Assembly: GCF_000185305.1 (NCBI RefSeq) | Contig: NZ_GL622200.1 | Span: 345,359 to 409,358, forward strand | DNA: 64,000 nucleotides | Direction: 5' to 3' | Source: Aggregatibacter segnis ATCC 33393 | GTDB taxonomy: Bacteria > Pseudomonadota > Gammaproteobacteria > Enterobacterales > Pasteurellaceae | Part shown: piece by piece, positions 46,315-56,205 of the stretch | Position numbering within the stretch: the first letter of the stretch is position 1 | How the letters are laid out: each line of letters begins with the position of its first letter | The notes under the pieces: generated by a model | Databases searched by the model: none | What the model was told of the DNA's origin: nothing | What the model saw: only the letters and a program-made list of their open reading frames with translations | Translations under genes and position numbers: made by a program

Positions 46315-46335
46315 TTAAATTTTTGAACCAAACAT
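46315..46335 (-). other. Stranded native start of rdgC
   Basis: On the minus strand, AAGGATCTACC precedes ATG at 46335, an ideal start signal. It now reads MFGSKI and stops inside the element. Joined to the rdgC body at the att core, it would give the MxWFKN start expected for RdgC (one T differs between the two att flanks). Its promoter, in the gap shared with proC, must now fire into the element. Confidence 0.72.
46320..46332. repeat. attR core repeat
   Basis: TTTTTGAACCAAA is identical to attL at 41402-41414. Directly beyond it on the chromosome side are CAT (46333-46335) and the AAGGA ribosome binding site of the original rdgC start. Confidence 0.85.
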
Positions 46336-46397
46336 GGTAGATCCTTATGCTTATTCAGGTAAAATGTGCGCTATTGTAACTTACTTGAAGGTGAAAT

Positions 46398-47213
46398 ATG
46401 CAACATAAATTGGTGTGCTTTATCGGTGGCGGCAATATGGCGCAAGCTATTGTGTTTGGCTTATTAAAACAAGCTTATCCTGCCGATAAAATTATCGTGT
46501 GCGATCCGAATGAAGAAAAGCGTGATTTATTTGCACAAAAAGGCGTACGCACCTCAACGGATAATGTCGCCGCCGTCTCACAAGCGGATGTTGTGTTGTT
46601 AGCCGTCAAACCGCAAGTGTTAGCAGAGGTTTGCTCACCTTTAAGTGCGGTGGATTTTTCCGATAAATTACTTATTTCGATTGCTGCCGGCATTTCAGTG
46701 GCAAGATTGACCGCATTTTTACCGACAGCGACGTCTATTGTACGTGTGATGCCAAATACGCCGGCCTTAGTAGGTGAGGGGATGGCGGGGTTATTTGCCG
46801 GCCAAAACACCTCAGAAAATGACCGCACTTTTGCGCAAGATTTGTTGTCTGCCGTAGGCAAAACCCTTTGGGTGGCGTCGGAAGAACACATGCATGCCGT
46901 CACAGCCGCGTCTGGCAGTAGCCCAGCGTATTTTTTTCAATTTTTAGAAGCCATGCAACAAGGCCTAATTGATATGGGATTGTCTGCAGACAACGCTCGT
47001 GAATTGGTTCAGCAAGCGATGTTAGGTTCGGCCAAAATGGTGGTGGAAAATCCGCAGCTAGATTTATCGACATTGCGCCAAAATGTGACCTCCAAAGGCG
47101 GCACAACGGCGGCTGCGCTGAATGTGTTGAATCAACATCAATTTAATGACATCGTGCAACACGCTATGCAAGCTTGTGTAGCACGTTCAAAAGAAATGGA
47201 AACGTTATTTTAA
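46398..47213 (+). CDS. proC: Pyrroline-5-carboxylate reductase
   Basis: This 271-residue enzyme catalyses the last step of proline synthesis using NAD(P)H. The N-terminal [16 protein letters not shown] Rossmann motif, [14 protein letters not shown] and the C-terminal [14 protein letters not shown] signature are conserved. The length is standard. Its TAA overlaps the ATG of the next gene by one base. Its promoter region is shared with the stranded rdgC promoter at the element's right edge. Confidence 0.96.
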   Translation: MQHKLVCFIGGGNMAQAIVFGLLKQAYPADKIIVCDPNEEKRDLFAQKGVRTSTDNVAAVSQADVVLLAVKPQVLAEVCSPLSAVDFSDKLLISIAAGISVARLTAFLPTATSIVRVMPNTPALVGEGMAGLFAGQNTSENDRTFAQDLLSAVGKTLWVASEEHMHAVTAASGSSPAYFFQFLEAMQQGLIDMGLSADNARELVQQAMLGSAKMVVENPQLDLSTLRQNVTSKGGTTAAALNVLNQHQFNDIVQHAMQACVARSKEMETLF

Positions 47214-48373
47214 TGCTTGTTCGTCCTTTTACTTGGCTCGCTTTGAGCTTTTTCGGTTATTACTGCGCGTATGGCGTTTTTATCCCCTTTTTCCCGGTGT
47301 GGTTGAAATCGCAACACTATGGGGAAGAGCTGATTGGCATGGTGTTGGCAAGTGCTTATGTCTTTCGCTTTGTCGGCGGTTTGTTTTTTTCAGGTTTAAT
47401 TAAACGCGCTTCACAGTTGATCAATTCTTTGCGTGTGTTGGCGCTTGCCAGTGCATTGATTATGGCCGGTTTAAGTGTTGTCGCAGAGAATTTTTGGTTG
47501 CTGTTTTCTGCTATCGGCTTATTTGCCATGGTCAATGCGGCAGGTATGCCGATTACAGATTCTTTAGCAAGCACTTGGCAACGACAAATTCAGTTGGATT
47601 ACGGTAAGGCTCGGTTAATCGGATCTGTTGCTTTTGTGGTTGGCGTCACTTTATTTGGCAATGTTATCGGCTTTTTCGGTGAGCAAAATATCGTTTGGAT
47701 TTTGACCGCACTTTTATTAGCGTATTCGGTGATGCAGTGCGTGACACCGACGATTCCCCCGCAAGATGAATCTTCGGAAGAGTCCGGCACCGATGTGGGG
47801 TATTGGGCTTTATTAAAAAACAACACAACCTTGCGGGTTTTGTTGGCGTCGTCTTTAATTCAGGGCTCACACGCCGCCTATTATGTTTATAGTGTGTTGT
47901 ATTGGACCAGTCTGGGGATTTCCGTTTCGCAGACCAGCTTGCTATGGGGCTTGGGGGTGATTGCCGAAATTTTGTTGTTTTTCTTTTCCCGCCGTTTACT
48001 GCAAAACTGGAAGGTCAGCACCCTTTTTCATTTGGCGACCTTGGCGTGCATTGTGCGTTGGGTAGGCCTTGCTGCCACAAGTGAGGTTTGGCTCATCGGG
48101 CTTTTGCAATTACTTCACAGTCTAACGTACGCGGTGGCGCATTACGGCATGGTGCGCTATATCACAACCCAACCGCAGTCCCACATTTCCAAATTGCAAG
48201 CGTTGTATAACGGCATATCAAACAGCGCAATGGTGGCGATTTTGACCGCACTTGGCGGTGTGATTTACCCGTATTCGGCATCAATGACGTTCGTCTTAAT
48301 GGCCATCATTGCGGCGTTGGCGTTCGTGGTGACGCCACCTAAAGTTGAAGCCTTTTTACTTCATCGAGACTAA
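47213..48373 (+). CDS. MFS transporter, HcaT-like
   Basis: This 386-residue transporter with about twelve helices belongs to the MFS_1-like family containing the phenylpropionate permease HcaT. It has [19 protein letters not shown] at the N-terminus and [22 protein letters not shown], a cytoplasmic loop seen in that family. The substrate is unknown. I chose ATG 47213, overlapping the proC stop (TAATG); an in-frame ATG at 47174 lies within proC. proC, this gene and xerD form a tight unit, as in Haemophilus. Confidence 0.88.
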   Translation: MLVRPFTWLALSFFGYYCAYGVFIPFFPVWLKSQHYGEELIGMVLASAYVFRFVGGLFFSGLIKRASQLINSLRVLALASALIMAGLSVVAENFWLLFSAIGLFAMVNAAGMPITDSLASTWQRQIQLDYGKARLIGSVAFVVGVTLFGNVIGFFGEQNIVWILTALLLAYSVMQCVTPTIPPQDESSEESGTDVGYWALLKNNTTLRVLLASSLIQGSHAAYYVYSVLYWTSLGISVSQTSLLWGLGVIAEILLFFFSRRLLQNWKVSTLFHLATLACIVRWVGLAATSEVWLIGLLQLLHSLTYAVAHYGMVRYITTQPQSHISKLQALYNGISNSAMVAILTALGGVIYPYSASMTFVLMAIIAALAFVVTPPKVEAFLLHRD

Positions 48374-48375
48374 AC

Positions 48376-49269
48376 ATGAATGATCTTACTTTGCTCGATT
48401 TATTTCTAAATGAATTATGGATAGGCAAAGGCTTGTCGCCTAATACTGTGCAATCTTATCGTTTGGATCTCACCGCACTTTGCGATTGGCTTAGTGAGCG
48501 CAAACTGTCATTGCTCGATTTGGATTCGGTCGATCTTCAAACTTTTCTTGGTGAGCGGGTAGAGCAAGGGTATAAAGCCACCAGTACGGCAAGATTATTG
48601 AGTGCTATTCGAAAGCTTTTCCAATATTTATATCAAGAAAAATACCGCACCGACGATCCAAGTGCGGTGTTAAGTTCGCCTAAATTACCCAGCCGTTTGC
48701 CGAAGTATTTAACCGAACAGCAAGTCACGGATTTGTTGAATGTGCAAAGTTTGGAACAGCCGATTGAACTACGCGATAAGGCGATGTTGGAGCTATTGTA
48801 TGCCACGGGATTGCGGGTGACGGAATTGGTTTCATTACATACCGATAGCATTAGCCTAAATCAAGGCGTCGTGCGGGTCATCGGCAAAGGCAATAAAGAA
48901 CGTATTGTGCCGATGGGAGAGGAGGCCACCCATTGGGTGAAACAATTTATGCTGTTTGCCCGACCGATTTTATTGAATGGACAAAGTTCCGACGTGCTAT
49001 TTCCTAGCCGTCGCGGTACGCAAATGACACGGCAGACTTTTTGGCATCGGATTAAACATTATGCGGTGCTGGCGGAAATTGATAGTAATATGTTGTCACC
49101 ACACGTTTTGCGTCACGCGTTTGCTACCCATTTGGTAAATCATGGTGCGGATTTACGGGTGGTGCAAATGCTGTTAGGACACAGTGATTTATCAACGACA
49201 CAAATTTATACCCATGTGGCGAAAGAACGCTTGAAACGTTTGCACGAACGCTATCATCCACGTGGTTAA
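48376..49269 (+). CDS. xerD: Tyrosine recombinase XerD
   Basis: This 297-residue recombinase resolves chromosome dimers at dif with XerC and FtsK. It has an N-terminal SAM-like domain (LFLNELWIGKGLSPNTVQSYRLDL), catalytic Arg in YATGLRVTELVSL, LSPHVLRHAFATHLVNHG, GHSDLSTTQIYTHV with the nucleophile Tyr, and the XerD-type ending KRLHERYHPRG. It starts 3 bases after the MFS gene and is chromosomal, unrelated to the element integrase. Confidence 0.95.
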   Translation: MNDLTLLDLFLNELWIGKGLSPNTVQSYRLDLTALCDWLSERKLSLLDLDSVDLQTFLGERVEQGYKATSTARLLSAIRKLFQYLYQEKYRTDDPSAVLSSPKLPSRLPKYLTEQQVTDLLNVQSLEQPIELRDKAMLELLYATGLRVTELVSLHTDSISLNQGVVRVIGKGNKERIVPMGEEATHWVKQFMLFARPILLNGQSSDVLFPSRRGTQMTRQTFWHRIKHYAVLAEIDSNMLSPHVLRHAFATHLVNHGADLRVVQMLLGHSDLSTTQIYTHVAKERLKRLHERYHPRG

Positions 49270-49433
49270 TTTTGTGTAGATAAATCGAGCGTTTTTTAAT
49301 CAATTATGCGCTTTTATCGTGCATTTCCTCGACTGAAAGGCTTTGTCCCGTTATAATTCATCGTCTTATTTTCTATTAATAACGTGTTCGGTGTGAGCAT
49401 TCGCCGAGTGCATCAATTTGAGGTAACATCATA

Positions 49434-50732
49434 ATGTCATTAAATATTGAAACGACTCAAGGTTTAGAGCGTCGTGTAACCATCACCGTTCCGGCTGAAA
49501 CCGTTGTTCAAGCTATCCGCGAAGAATTAAAACGCGTTGCTAAAAACGCACGTGTTGACGGCTTCCGTAAAGGTAAAGTCCCTCCACACATCATTGAAAA
49601 ACGTTTCGGCGCTTCTGTTCGTCAAGACATTTTAGGTGATTTATTACAAAACCATTTCTTCCAAGCGGTTATCGAAAACAAAATTAACCTAGCAGGTCGT
49701 CCAAGTTTCACTGTTGAACAATTTGAAGAAGGCAAAGAATTAAAATTCAGCGCAACCTTTGAAGTGTACCCTGAAGTTGAGTTAAAAGGCTTAGAAAATA
49801 TTAAAGTAGAAAAACCGATTGTTGAAATCTCTGAAGCAGATGTTGACAAGATGGTTGAAGTGTTACGCAAACAACAAGCAACTTGGACTGAAAGCCAAGA
49901 CGCAGCGAAAGCTGAAGATCGCGTAACTATTGACTTCGTGGGTTCTGTTGACGGCGAAGAATTTGAAGGCGGCAAAGCATCCGATTTCGTTTTATTCATG
50001 GGTCAAGGCCGTATGATCCCAGGCTTTGAAGAGGGCATCGTTGGCCACAAAGCGGGCGACAAATTCACTATTGATGTGACCTTCCCGGAAGAATATCACG
50101 TTGAAAACTTAAAAGGTAAAGCAGCGAAATTTGACATTACGTTGAAGAAAGTTGAAGTGATGGTATTACCGGAATTAACCGATGAGTTCGTTGCAAAATT
50201 TGGTCCGAACACAAAATCTGTTGCAGATTTACGCAATGAAATTCGTAAAAACATGCAACGTGAATTGAAAAATGCGTTGACGACTCGTGTGAAAACTCAA
50301 GTGATTGACGGTTTAGTACAGCAAAACCAAATTGATGTGCCAAGTTCTGCAGTTGAACAAGAAATTGATGTATTGCGTCAACAAGCAGCACAACGCTTTG
50401 GCGGTAATGCACAACAAGCAGCACAATTACCACGCGAATTGTTTGAAGAACAAGCTAAACGTCGCGTATTAGTAGGTCTATTATTAGCACAGGTTATTGC
50501 TTCTAACGAATTAAAAGCAGATGAAGAACGTGCTAAAGCAATGATCGAAGAAATCGCGTCTGCTTACGAACAACCGGCAGACGTGGTTGAATACTACAGC
50601 AAAAACAACGAATTAATGAATAACATTCGTAACGTAGTATTAGAAGAACAGGCTGTTGATGCGGTATTGGCGAAAGCGCAAGTCACTGAAAAAGCAGCAA
50701 CCTTCGATGAGATCATGAATCCACAAGCTTAA
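49434..50732 (+). CDS. tig: Trigger factor
   Basis: This 432-residue ribosome-bound chaperone and peptidyl-prolyl isomerase has an N-terminal ribosome-binding domain with the [17 protein letters not shown] loop (about 43-59), an FKBP-like domain (about 150-245; [19 protein letters not shown]), and a helical C-terminal domain. The length equals that of E. coli (432). An AGGTAA-type site precedes the ATG and two hairpins follow. Confidence 0.97.
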   Translation: MSLNIETTQGLERRVTITVPAETVVQAIREELKRVAKNARVDGFRKGKVPPHIIEKRFGASVRQDILGDLLQNHFFQAVIENKINLAGRPSFTVEQFEEGKELKFSATFEVYPEVELKGLENIKVEKPIVEISEADVDKMVEVLRKQQATWTESQDAAKAEDRVTIDFVGSVDGEEFEGGKASDFVLFMGQGRMIPGFEEGIVGHKAGDKFTIDVTFPEEYHVENLKGKAAKFDITLKKVEVMVLPELTDEFVAKFGPNTKSVADLRNEIRKNMQRELKNALTTRVKTQVIDGLVQQNQIDVPSSAVEQEIDVLRQQAAQRFGGNAQQAAQLPRELFEEQAKRRVLVGLLLAQVIASNELKADEERAKAMIEEIASAYEQPADVVEYYSKNNELMNNIRNVVLEEQAVDAVLAKAQVTEKAATFDEIMNPQA

Positions 50733-50778
50733 TGATTCTCCGCGAAGTGCGGTTAATCTTTTAAGTGTTTTTTAGCTG

Positions 50779-50810
50779 AATACCTCAATGAAAATCGGGG
50801 TATTTTTTTG
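50779..50810 (+). terminator. Terminator of tig
   Basis: AATACCTC pairs with GGGGTATT (one G-U pair) around a 10-base loop and is followed by seven Ts. Confidence 0.75.
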
Positions 50811-50846
50811 CCTTGTGAATATTCCCATGAGGCTTTGCTAGGCAAT

Positions 50847-50876
50847 AAAAAAGGGTATCTGAAGATACCCTTTTTT
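50847..50876. terminator. Bidirectional terminator between tig and hflC
   Basis: A perfect 13-bp stem AAAAAAGGGTATC / GATACCCTTTTTT with a 4-base TGAA loop lies 11 bases from the hflC stop and serves the convergent genes. Confidence 0.9.
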
Positions 50877-50887
50877 CTATTAGAACG

Positions 50888-51775
50888 TTACTTACTTGGA
50901 GATTGCATAAAGCGGAAGAAATCGCTGTCCGGTTTTAAAATCAACAAGTTATCAGAATTAGAGAAGCTGCTTTCATAGGCTTTAAGACTACGAATGAAGC
51001 TATAAAATTCCGGTTCTTTACCAAAGGCATCAGCAAAGATCTTCGCTGCAGTAGCATCGCCCTCACCGCGTAATTCTTGCGCTGTTTTTTCTGCATTCGC
51101 AATGATTAACGTCACTTTACGATCAACATCTGCCTGAATAAATGCGGCTTTTTCTTTACCTTGTGAACGGTGTTCGCGAGCAACTGCATCACGTTCTGCA
51201 CGCATACGTTGGTAAATAGAAGAAGACACTTCATCCGGCAAGTTAATTTGCTTGATACGTACGTCTAATACTTCAATTCCCAATTCAGCAGTGCTGTCTT
51301 GTCCACTATTGAGCGCATTTTTAGCCCCGGCCATGAGTTCACCACGTGTACCTGAAACGATGTCTTTAATAGTGCGGGAACCGATTTCAGAACGCAAACG
51401 GTCGTTAACTTTGCGGCGTAATAAATTGGCTGCTTGTGCGTAGTCGCCACCACCGGTGGTAGTAAAGAAACGACCGAAATCGTTAATACGCCATTTCACG
51501 TAGGAATCCACCAAAAGGTCTTTTTTCTCTACGGTGACAAAACGATCTGCTTGTCCGTCTAAGGTTTGAATACGAGCATCTAACGCTTTCAAATTATCAA
51601 TAAAGGGAATTTTGAAATGTAATCCCGGCGTATAAATTGCCACTTTATTATCGGCATCGCGTTGCACTTTGCCAAAGCGTAACATAATGCCACGCGTACC
51701 TTCACTGACAACCACAATACTGGAATAAAGCACTGCGATAAGCACGAAAATAACAGGTAATAAAAATTTACGCAT
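50888..51775 (-). CDS. hflC: FtsH protease modulator HflC
   Basis: This 295-residue SPFH-domain membrane protein forms the HflKC cage around FtsH and tunes its proteolysis. An N-terminal membrane anchor (about 4-22) is followed by SEGTRGIMLRFGKV and the SPFH core, then the long helical region EHRSQGKEKAAFIQADVDRK. It overlaps hflK by one base. Confidence 0.95.
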   Translation of the reverse strand: MRKFLLPVIFVLIAVLYSSIVVVSEGTRGIMLRFGKVQRDADNKVAIYTPGLHFKIPFIDNLKALDARIQTLDGQADRFVTVEKKDLLVDSYVKWRINDFGRFFTTTGGGDYAQAANLLRRKVNDRLRSEIGSRTIKDIVSGTRGELMAGAKNALNSGQDSTAELGIEVLDVRIKQINLPDEVSSSIYQRMRAERDAVAREHRSQGKEKAAFIQADVDRKVTLIIANAEKTAQELRGEGDATAAKIFADAFGKEPEFYSFIRSLKAYESSFSNSDNLLILKPDSDFFRFMQSPSK

Positions 51776-53040
51776 TAGTTAATTCTCCCTTGGCGACCAT
51801 TGTCGGTACGCGATTCCATTGGTCTAAGTGGTGCTGTTTGCTCATGCGTGCGTGAAACAGGCAAAGAAGTTACCGCACTTTGTTGTGTTTCATTGGATTC
51901 ACTTACATTAGCACTACCGTTCGAGCCAGTGGACTTTTTACCTTTTAACAATTGTTCTAAAGGCAACACGGTTAAGTTATTTCCATTGCCGGAATCCAAC
52001 ATGACTTTTGGTGTATTTGCCATGACTTTTTCCATGGACTGAATATATAAGCGTTCACGGAAGACGGTTGGTGCCGCTTTAAACTCAGGTAAGAGCGGTT
52101 GGAAACGTTCTACTTCCCCTTTAGCATCTAACACTACGCGATCTTTATAAGCGGTTGCTTCTTCTAAAATACGTTGTGCATTACCACGAGCAATCGGCTC
52201 TTTCTCACGCGCATAGGCTTCTGCTTCACGAATATAGCGTTGTTCGTCTTCTTGCGCTTTAATCGCATCATCAAAGGCTTCTTTCACTTCTTCCGGCGGA
52301 CGTGCAGATTGGAAGTTCACATCAATCACTTCTAACCCCATATCATATGGTTCAATAATTTGATTTAACGCTTTCCAGGTGTTTTCACGAACAACGGAAC
52401 GACCTGTCGTCAAAATATCGTTCATCGACATGTGGCCGATAACATAGCGTAATGCACTGTCGGTAGCCTGATTCAAGCTGTCATTGGCATTGATTGCACT
52501 GAACAGGTATTTTTCAGGGTTTTGGATGCGATACTGCACGGTCATTTCTACTTTCACCATGTTTTCATCTTGGGTGAGCATGGAACCTTGCGTTCTTAAT
52601 TCAAGTACACGTTCTACGTTGACCGGAATCACTCGATCAATAAAAGTCGGTTTCCAGTTTAAGCCTGGTTGTTGAATGGAATGGAATTGTCCTAAACGTA
52701 GCACGACGCCACGTTCTGCTTCTTTGATGGTATAGAAACCGCTGGCGCCCCATATAATCACGCCGGCTGCAATTACAATCGGTAATAATTTACCTAAGCC
52801 GGAAGGCAGGTTAGATGCACCGGAGTGATTGTTTTTAGCTCCTTTACCGCCCATTTTTTTCAATAAATTATTGAAAACCTCTTCTAAATCCGGTGGTGAT
52901 TGTTCGTTCTTTTTTTGTGAATTGGAAGAACGATCCCAGTTAGACTGACCTTCATTTTTACCGGAATCCTGATTACCCGAGGATTGTCCGTTTTGCTTTG
53001 GTTTGCCCCAAGGATCTTGATCTGAACCATTTAAAGACAT
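51775..53040 (-). CDS. hflK: FtsH protease modulator HflK
   Basis: This 421-residue partner of HflC has a Gly/Asn/Gln-rich cytoplasmic N-terminus (DQDPWGKPKQNG), a membrane helix (about 85-105) and an SPFH domain starting IKEAERGVVLRLGQF. The tail is Ser/Thr/Glu-rich. I chose ATG 53040 because GGAGA lies six bases before it and the family begins near the DPWG motif; the in-frame ATG at 53052 contains that ribosome binding site. The order hflK-hflC is conserved. Confidence 0.93.
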   Translation of the reverse strand: MSLNGSDQDPWGKPKQNGQSSGNQDSGKNEGQSNWDRSSNSQKKNEQSPPDLEEVFNNLLKKMGGKGAKNNHSGASNLPSGLGKLLPIVIAAGVIIWGASGFYTIKEAERGVVLRLGQFHSIQQPGLNWKPTFIDRVIPVNVERVLELRTQGSMLTQDENMVKVEMTVQYRIQNPEKYLFSAINANDSLNQATDSALRYVIGHMSMNDILTTGRSVVRENTWKALNQIIEPYDMGLEVIDVNFQSARPPEEVKEAFDDAIKAQEDEQRYIREAEAYAREKEPIARGNAQRILEEATAYKDRVVLDAKGEVERFQPLLPEFKAAPTVFRERLYIQSMEKVMANTPKVMLDSGNGNNLTVLPLEQLLKGKKSTGSNGSANVSESNETQQSAVTSLPVSRTHEQTAPLRPMESRTDNGRQGRIN

Positions 53041-53134
53041 TGCTTTCTCCATTTGTCAAAAAATTGTTGCAAGTCTAAACAAAATCGCGTGTTAAGTCTA
53101 ACGAATAATGGGAAAGTCTATCGATTTTAAAGGG

Positions 53135-53854
53135 TTAATTATTCACGTTGTAGTGAATTTTATGCACAAGCCTTTGAGGTTGAAGATGGTCTCCGTCCCA
53201 CGCCCAAAAACAGGGCGATTTTATAGGTGTTTGGTTAACAAAATAGGCGAGATAAAAGGGAAGCTCCTCGGTAAAACACAGCTGTCCACGGGGGCAATGC
53301 GCCGAGAAAATGTGTAAGGTTTCGGGATGATGTGTCACTTCTGATAATTTTGCGATGCCCACGCCTTGGGATTTCAGCACGGCTTCACGTAAACACCAAA
53401 TACGATAAAAAGCGGATTGGGATTCAGTTTGTTGTTGAAACCAGTCGATTTCTTCCGCGCTTGCAAAGTGTTCCAACAGGGCTAAATAAGGACGTTCTTT
53501 ACTAGGCGATTCAATGTCGATTCCAACCGCACTTTTTTCGCCTGGTGGACTGATATGTAAAATCACTGCCACCCAATCACCAGAATGGCTGATATTAAAA
53601 TCAAGTTCAGAAGGAGGAAATTGCGGACGGTCGCTTTTTGTTCGCGAAATTTGCCCTAAAAGTGCGGTCGGTTTTTCTGCTGTTTTGAGTAATTGCCACA
53701 GCAAGAAATGCGCTAAACGACGACATTGCCAACGTTGTTGCATACGCGGGTTGCCGTGGCTTGACGTCAGTAAATTTGCCGGAATCAGGTCGGCTGGGAT
53801 GTCATGAAAAGGGAAGGGGGTGTGAATATTTCCCCAAGCGATTAGCGTTGTCAT
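53135..53854 (-). CDS. 4'-phosphopantetheinyl transferase superfamily protein
   Basis: This 239-residue Sfp/AcpT-type enzyme moves phosphopantetheine from CoA to carrier-protein serines. LDFNISHSGDWVAV, the Mg-binding VGIDIES and the WCLREAVLKSQGVGI helix define the family. With no carrier-protein or synthase gene nearby, its target is unknown; Pasteurellaceae have a homologue in the same size class. It lies between hflK and thrC, the latter on the same strand. Confidence 0.85.
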   Translation of the reverse strand: MTTLIAWGNIHTPFPFHDIPADLIPANLLTSSHGNPRMQQRWQCRRLAHFLLWQLLKTAEKPTALLGQISRTKSDRPQFPPSELDFNISHSGDWVAVILHISPPGEKSAVGIDIESPSKERPYLALLEHFASAEEIDWFQQQTESQSAFYRIWCLREAVLKSQGVGIAKLSEVTHHPETLHIFSAHCPRGQLCFTEELPFYLAYFVNQTPIKSPCFWAWDGDHLQPQRLVHKIHYNVNN

Positions 53855-53863
53855 CGTGATAAG

Positions 53864-53906
53864 AAAAGTGCGGTTAAAATTCGTTGAATTTTGTCACCGC
53901 ACTTTG
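53864..53906 (-). terminator. Terminator of the thr operon built from inverted uptake signals
   Basis: AAGTGCGGT (53866-53874) and ACCGCACTT (53896-53904) flank AAAATTC / GAATTTT, giving a long imperfect stem 8 bases after the thrC stop. Confidence 0.78.
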
Positions 53907-53911
53907 TCGCC

Positions 53912-55186
53912 TTATTTCAATAAATAAGCTCTTAACTGCGCAAAATCGTTTTCCATTTCATCGGATAACAACGGCAGTTTGTTGTGTTTATCCAACGCTT
54001 CCGGTAGCGGCAGCGTTAAATCCAGAATACGTTCGACGGATTCTTTAAATTTTGCCGGATGCGCAGTGCACAGGAATAAGCCGGTTTCGCCTGGTTGTAA
54101 ATCCTGTTTTAACACTTCATAAGCTACCGCGCCGTGTGGTTCGCACAAATAACCCAGTTGGTTCATGGCGCGTAACGTGTCTTCTGTTTGTGCATCGGAA
54201 ATTGCAGCCGAATGTAACTCAGTCAATGCCCAACCGTTACGTTTGAACAATTCTTCTACGCGAGGCCAGTTGTTTGGACGAGAAACGTCCATGGCGTTGG
54301 AAAGGGTGGCCACGGTTGCATTTGGTGACCAGTTTCCGCTGTGTAAATAACGCGGCACGGTGTCGTTGGCGTTGGTGGCTGCGATAAAACGTTTAATTGG
54401 TAAGCCGAGGGTTTTAGCGATTAATCCGGCAGTGAGGTTGCCGAAGTTGCCGCTTGGCACAGAAACCACCAAGTTTTCACGTTGTTCTTTTGGTAATTGT
54501 GCCGCCGCTTCAAAGTAATAGCATACCTGTGCCAATAAACGGCTGATATTGATGGAGTTCGCCGAATTTAAGCCGATGGCTTGGCGTAGTTCTGCATCAT
54601 CAAAGGCTTGTTTGACTAACGCTTGGCAGGCATCGAAATCGGCATTGATCGCGATGGTGCGAATATTACCGCCAAGGGTGCAGAAGAGTTTTTCTTGTAA
54701 CGGGCTGATTTTACCTTTCGGGTATAAAATCACCACATCGATATTTTCTAAGCCATAGAATGCATGAGCAACAGCTGCGCCAGTGTCACCGGATGTCGCG
54801 GTTAAAATCGTGATTTTGCCGTCACCGCGTACGGTTGCAAGCGCTTGCGCCATAAAGCGTCCGCCGAAGTCTTTAAAGGCAAGGGTCGGACCATGGAACA
54901 ATTCCAATGCATAAATATTGTCTTCCACTTTGGCAATCGGTGCCGGGAAAGTGAAGGCGTTGCGCACCATTTGTTCAAGCTGTGCTTGAGGGATTTCCTC
55001 ACCGATTAAGGCACCAAGGATTTTTTGACTGCGCTTAACCAGTGGCAATGCCAATAGCTCATCGATATTGCTTAAGTGCGGTATGTTTTCAGGGAAAAAT
55101 AAGCCCTGATCTTTGCCTAGCCCTTGGCGTACGGCTTGGGCAAAATTGACCTGTTCTTCGGGGTGTTTGATGTTGTATAAATTCAT
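53912..55186 (-). CDS. thrC: Threonine synthase
   Basis: This 424-residue PLP enzyme converts O-phosphohomoserine to threonine. The PLP lysine is in GPTLAFKDFGGRFMAQ (about residue 106), with ILTATSGDTGAAVAHAF and the glycine-rich VSVPSGNFGNLTAGL phosphate loop. It begins MNLYNIKHPEEQVNFAQAV, like other proteobacterial forms. It is the last gene of thrABC; the 62-base gap to thrB holds an uptake signal. Confidence 0.96.
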   Translation of the reverse strand: MNLYNIKHPEEQVNFAQAVRQGLGKDQGLFFPENIPHLSNIDELLALPLVKRSQKILGALIGEEIPQAQLEQMVRNAFTFPAPIAKVEDNIYALELFHGPTLAFKDFGGRFMAQALATVRGDGKITILTATSGDTGAAVAHAFYGLENIDVVILYPKGKISPLQEKLFCTLGGNIRTIAINADFDACQALVKQAFDDAELRQAIGLNSANSINISRLLAQVCYYFEAAAQLPKEQRENLVVSVPSGNFGNLTAGLIAKTLGLPIKRFIAATNANDTVPRYLHSGNWSPNATVATLSNAMDVSRPNNWPRVEELFKRNGWALTELHSAAISDAQTEDTLRAMNQLGYLCEPHGAVAYEVLKQDLQPGETGLFLCTAHPAKFKESVERILDLTLPLPEALDKHNKLPLLSDEMENDFAQLRAYLLK

Positions 55187-55248
55187 GTGAAACCTGTTCT
55201 TTTGTTTGGCACCTTTAAGACAAAAGTGCGGTGATTTTTTCCGGTGTT

Positions 55249-56193
55249 TTAATCAAGTTCTCTTGCGCCGGCATTATCGACTTTGCAAATGTGCACAAAG
55301 CCTTCGTTGTTTTGTAAATAATGATTTTCAAGGTAAGTGGCAAGTTTGCCGGCAATATGTAAATCCGGTGCGATGGAAAAGATCGTCGGGCCGGACCCCG
55401 AAATTCCGGTAGCTAACGCACCTAAATCGCGCGTCGCTTGTTTGACCTCAGCAAAGTTAGGTAACAAGGCTTCACGATAAGGTTCGGCAATGACATCTTT
55501 CATCATCATGGCGGCTAAGTTTTCCTGTTGTGTGTGGCAAGCGTGCACGAAACCACCGAGATGGCGACCATGTGCGATAACATCTTGACGCGTATAGCTT
55601 TTCGGTAAAATTGCTCGGGCTTCCGCCGTGGAGACTTCAATACCCGGATACGCCAAGACCCAATACCAATGATCAAAAAACGGCAAGGTTTGGCAAATGT
55701 TGCCGAGTGATTGCACCATAAACTGCACGCCACCCAAGTAGCAAGGGGCCACATTATCGTAATGAATGGAGCCGGAAATGCGTCCTTCCAACTCGCCCAT
55801 CATTTCTAACAATTCCATTTTAGAAAACGGTTCGTCATGGAATTTATTCAGCGCGACCAAGGCGGCAACAATAGAGCAGGCACTGGAGCCCAAGCCTGAA
55901 CCGATAGGCATATTTTTCTCTAAGGTTAAGCGTAGCGGTTTGACTTTTGTGTTACGTAATTTGAGTTGTTCACTGAATAACACATAGGCTTGATAAACGA
56001 TATTTTTTTGCGGTTCTTTTGGTAATTTACGCACAAAATAACCCGCACTTTCTAACTCAAAGCCGGCGGCGATAGGTTCGATTTGCACCACATCGCCTAA
56101 TAATGAGCCGTTAATCGGGGAAATTGCCGCACCTAAGGTATCGAAACCGACGCTGATATTGGCACTGGAGGCCGGCGCATAGACTCTTAGCAT
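55249..56193 (-). CDS. thrB: Homoserine kinase
   Basis: This 314-residue GHMP-family kinase phosphorylates homoserine. The ATP-binding motif is [17 protein letters not shown] (about 91-107), with the N-terminal [17 protein letters not shown] and the C-terminal [14 protein letters not shown] motifs. It starts 12 bases after thrA and is translationally close. Confidence 0.96.
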   Translation of the reverse strand: MLRVYAPASSANISVGFDTLGAAISPINGSLLGDVVQIEPIAAGFELESAGYFVRKLPKEPQKNIVYQAYVLFSEQLKLRNTKVKPLRLTLEKNMPIGSGLGSSACSIVAALVALNKFHDEPFSKMELLEMMGELEGRISGSIHYDNVAPCYLGGVQFMVQSLGNICQTLPFFDHWYWVLAYPGIEVSTAEARAILPKSYTRQDVIAHGRHLGGFVHACHTQQENLAAMMMKDVIAEPYREALLPNFAEVKQATRDLGALATGISGSGPTIFSIAPDLHIAGKLATYLENHYLQNNEGFVHICKVDNAGARELD

Positions 56194-56205
56194 AACATTC
56201 TCCGT

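Larger units (their letters stand above)
41402..46332. mobile_element. 4.9-kb integrative element inserted in the 5' end of rdgC
   Basis: The direct repeat TTTTTGAACCAAA is at 41402-41414 and 46320-46332. Between the copies are a P4-type integrase reading inward from the left end, a XRE repressor-like gene, two small envelope-protein genes, a 68-residue ORF, an excisionase-like gene, a PriCT-type replicase with iterons, and integrase arm-type repeats near each end. The DNA is visibly more AT-rich than its flanks and lacks uptake signals in its genes. The layout resembles a phage satellite or integrated plasmid. No capsid, packaging or conjugation gene is present. Confidence 0.88.

Noticed and set aside
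45874-46319. Amber suppressor tRNA within the element
   Set aside because: The only gene-free stretch large enough shows no tRNA-like stems or CUA anticodon loop by eye; it holds repeats only.
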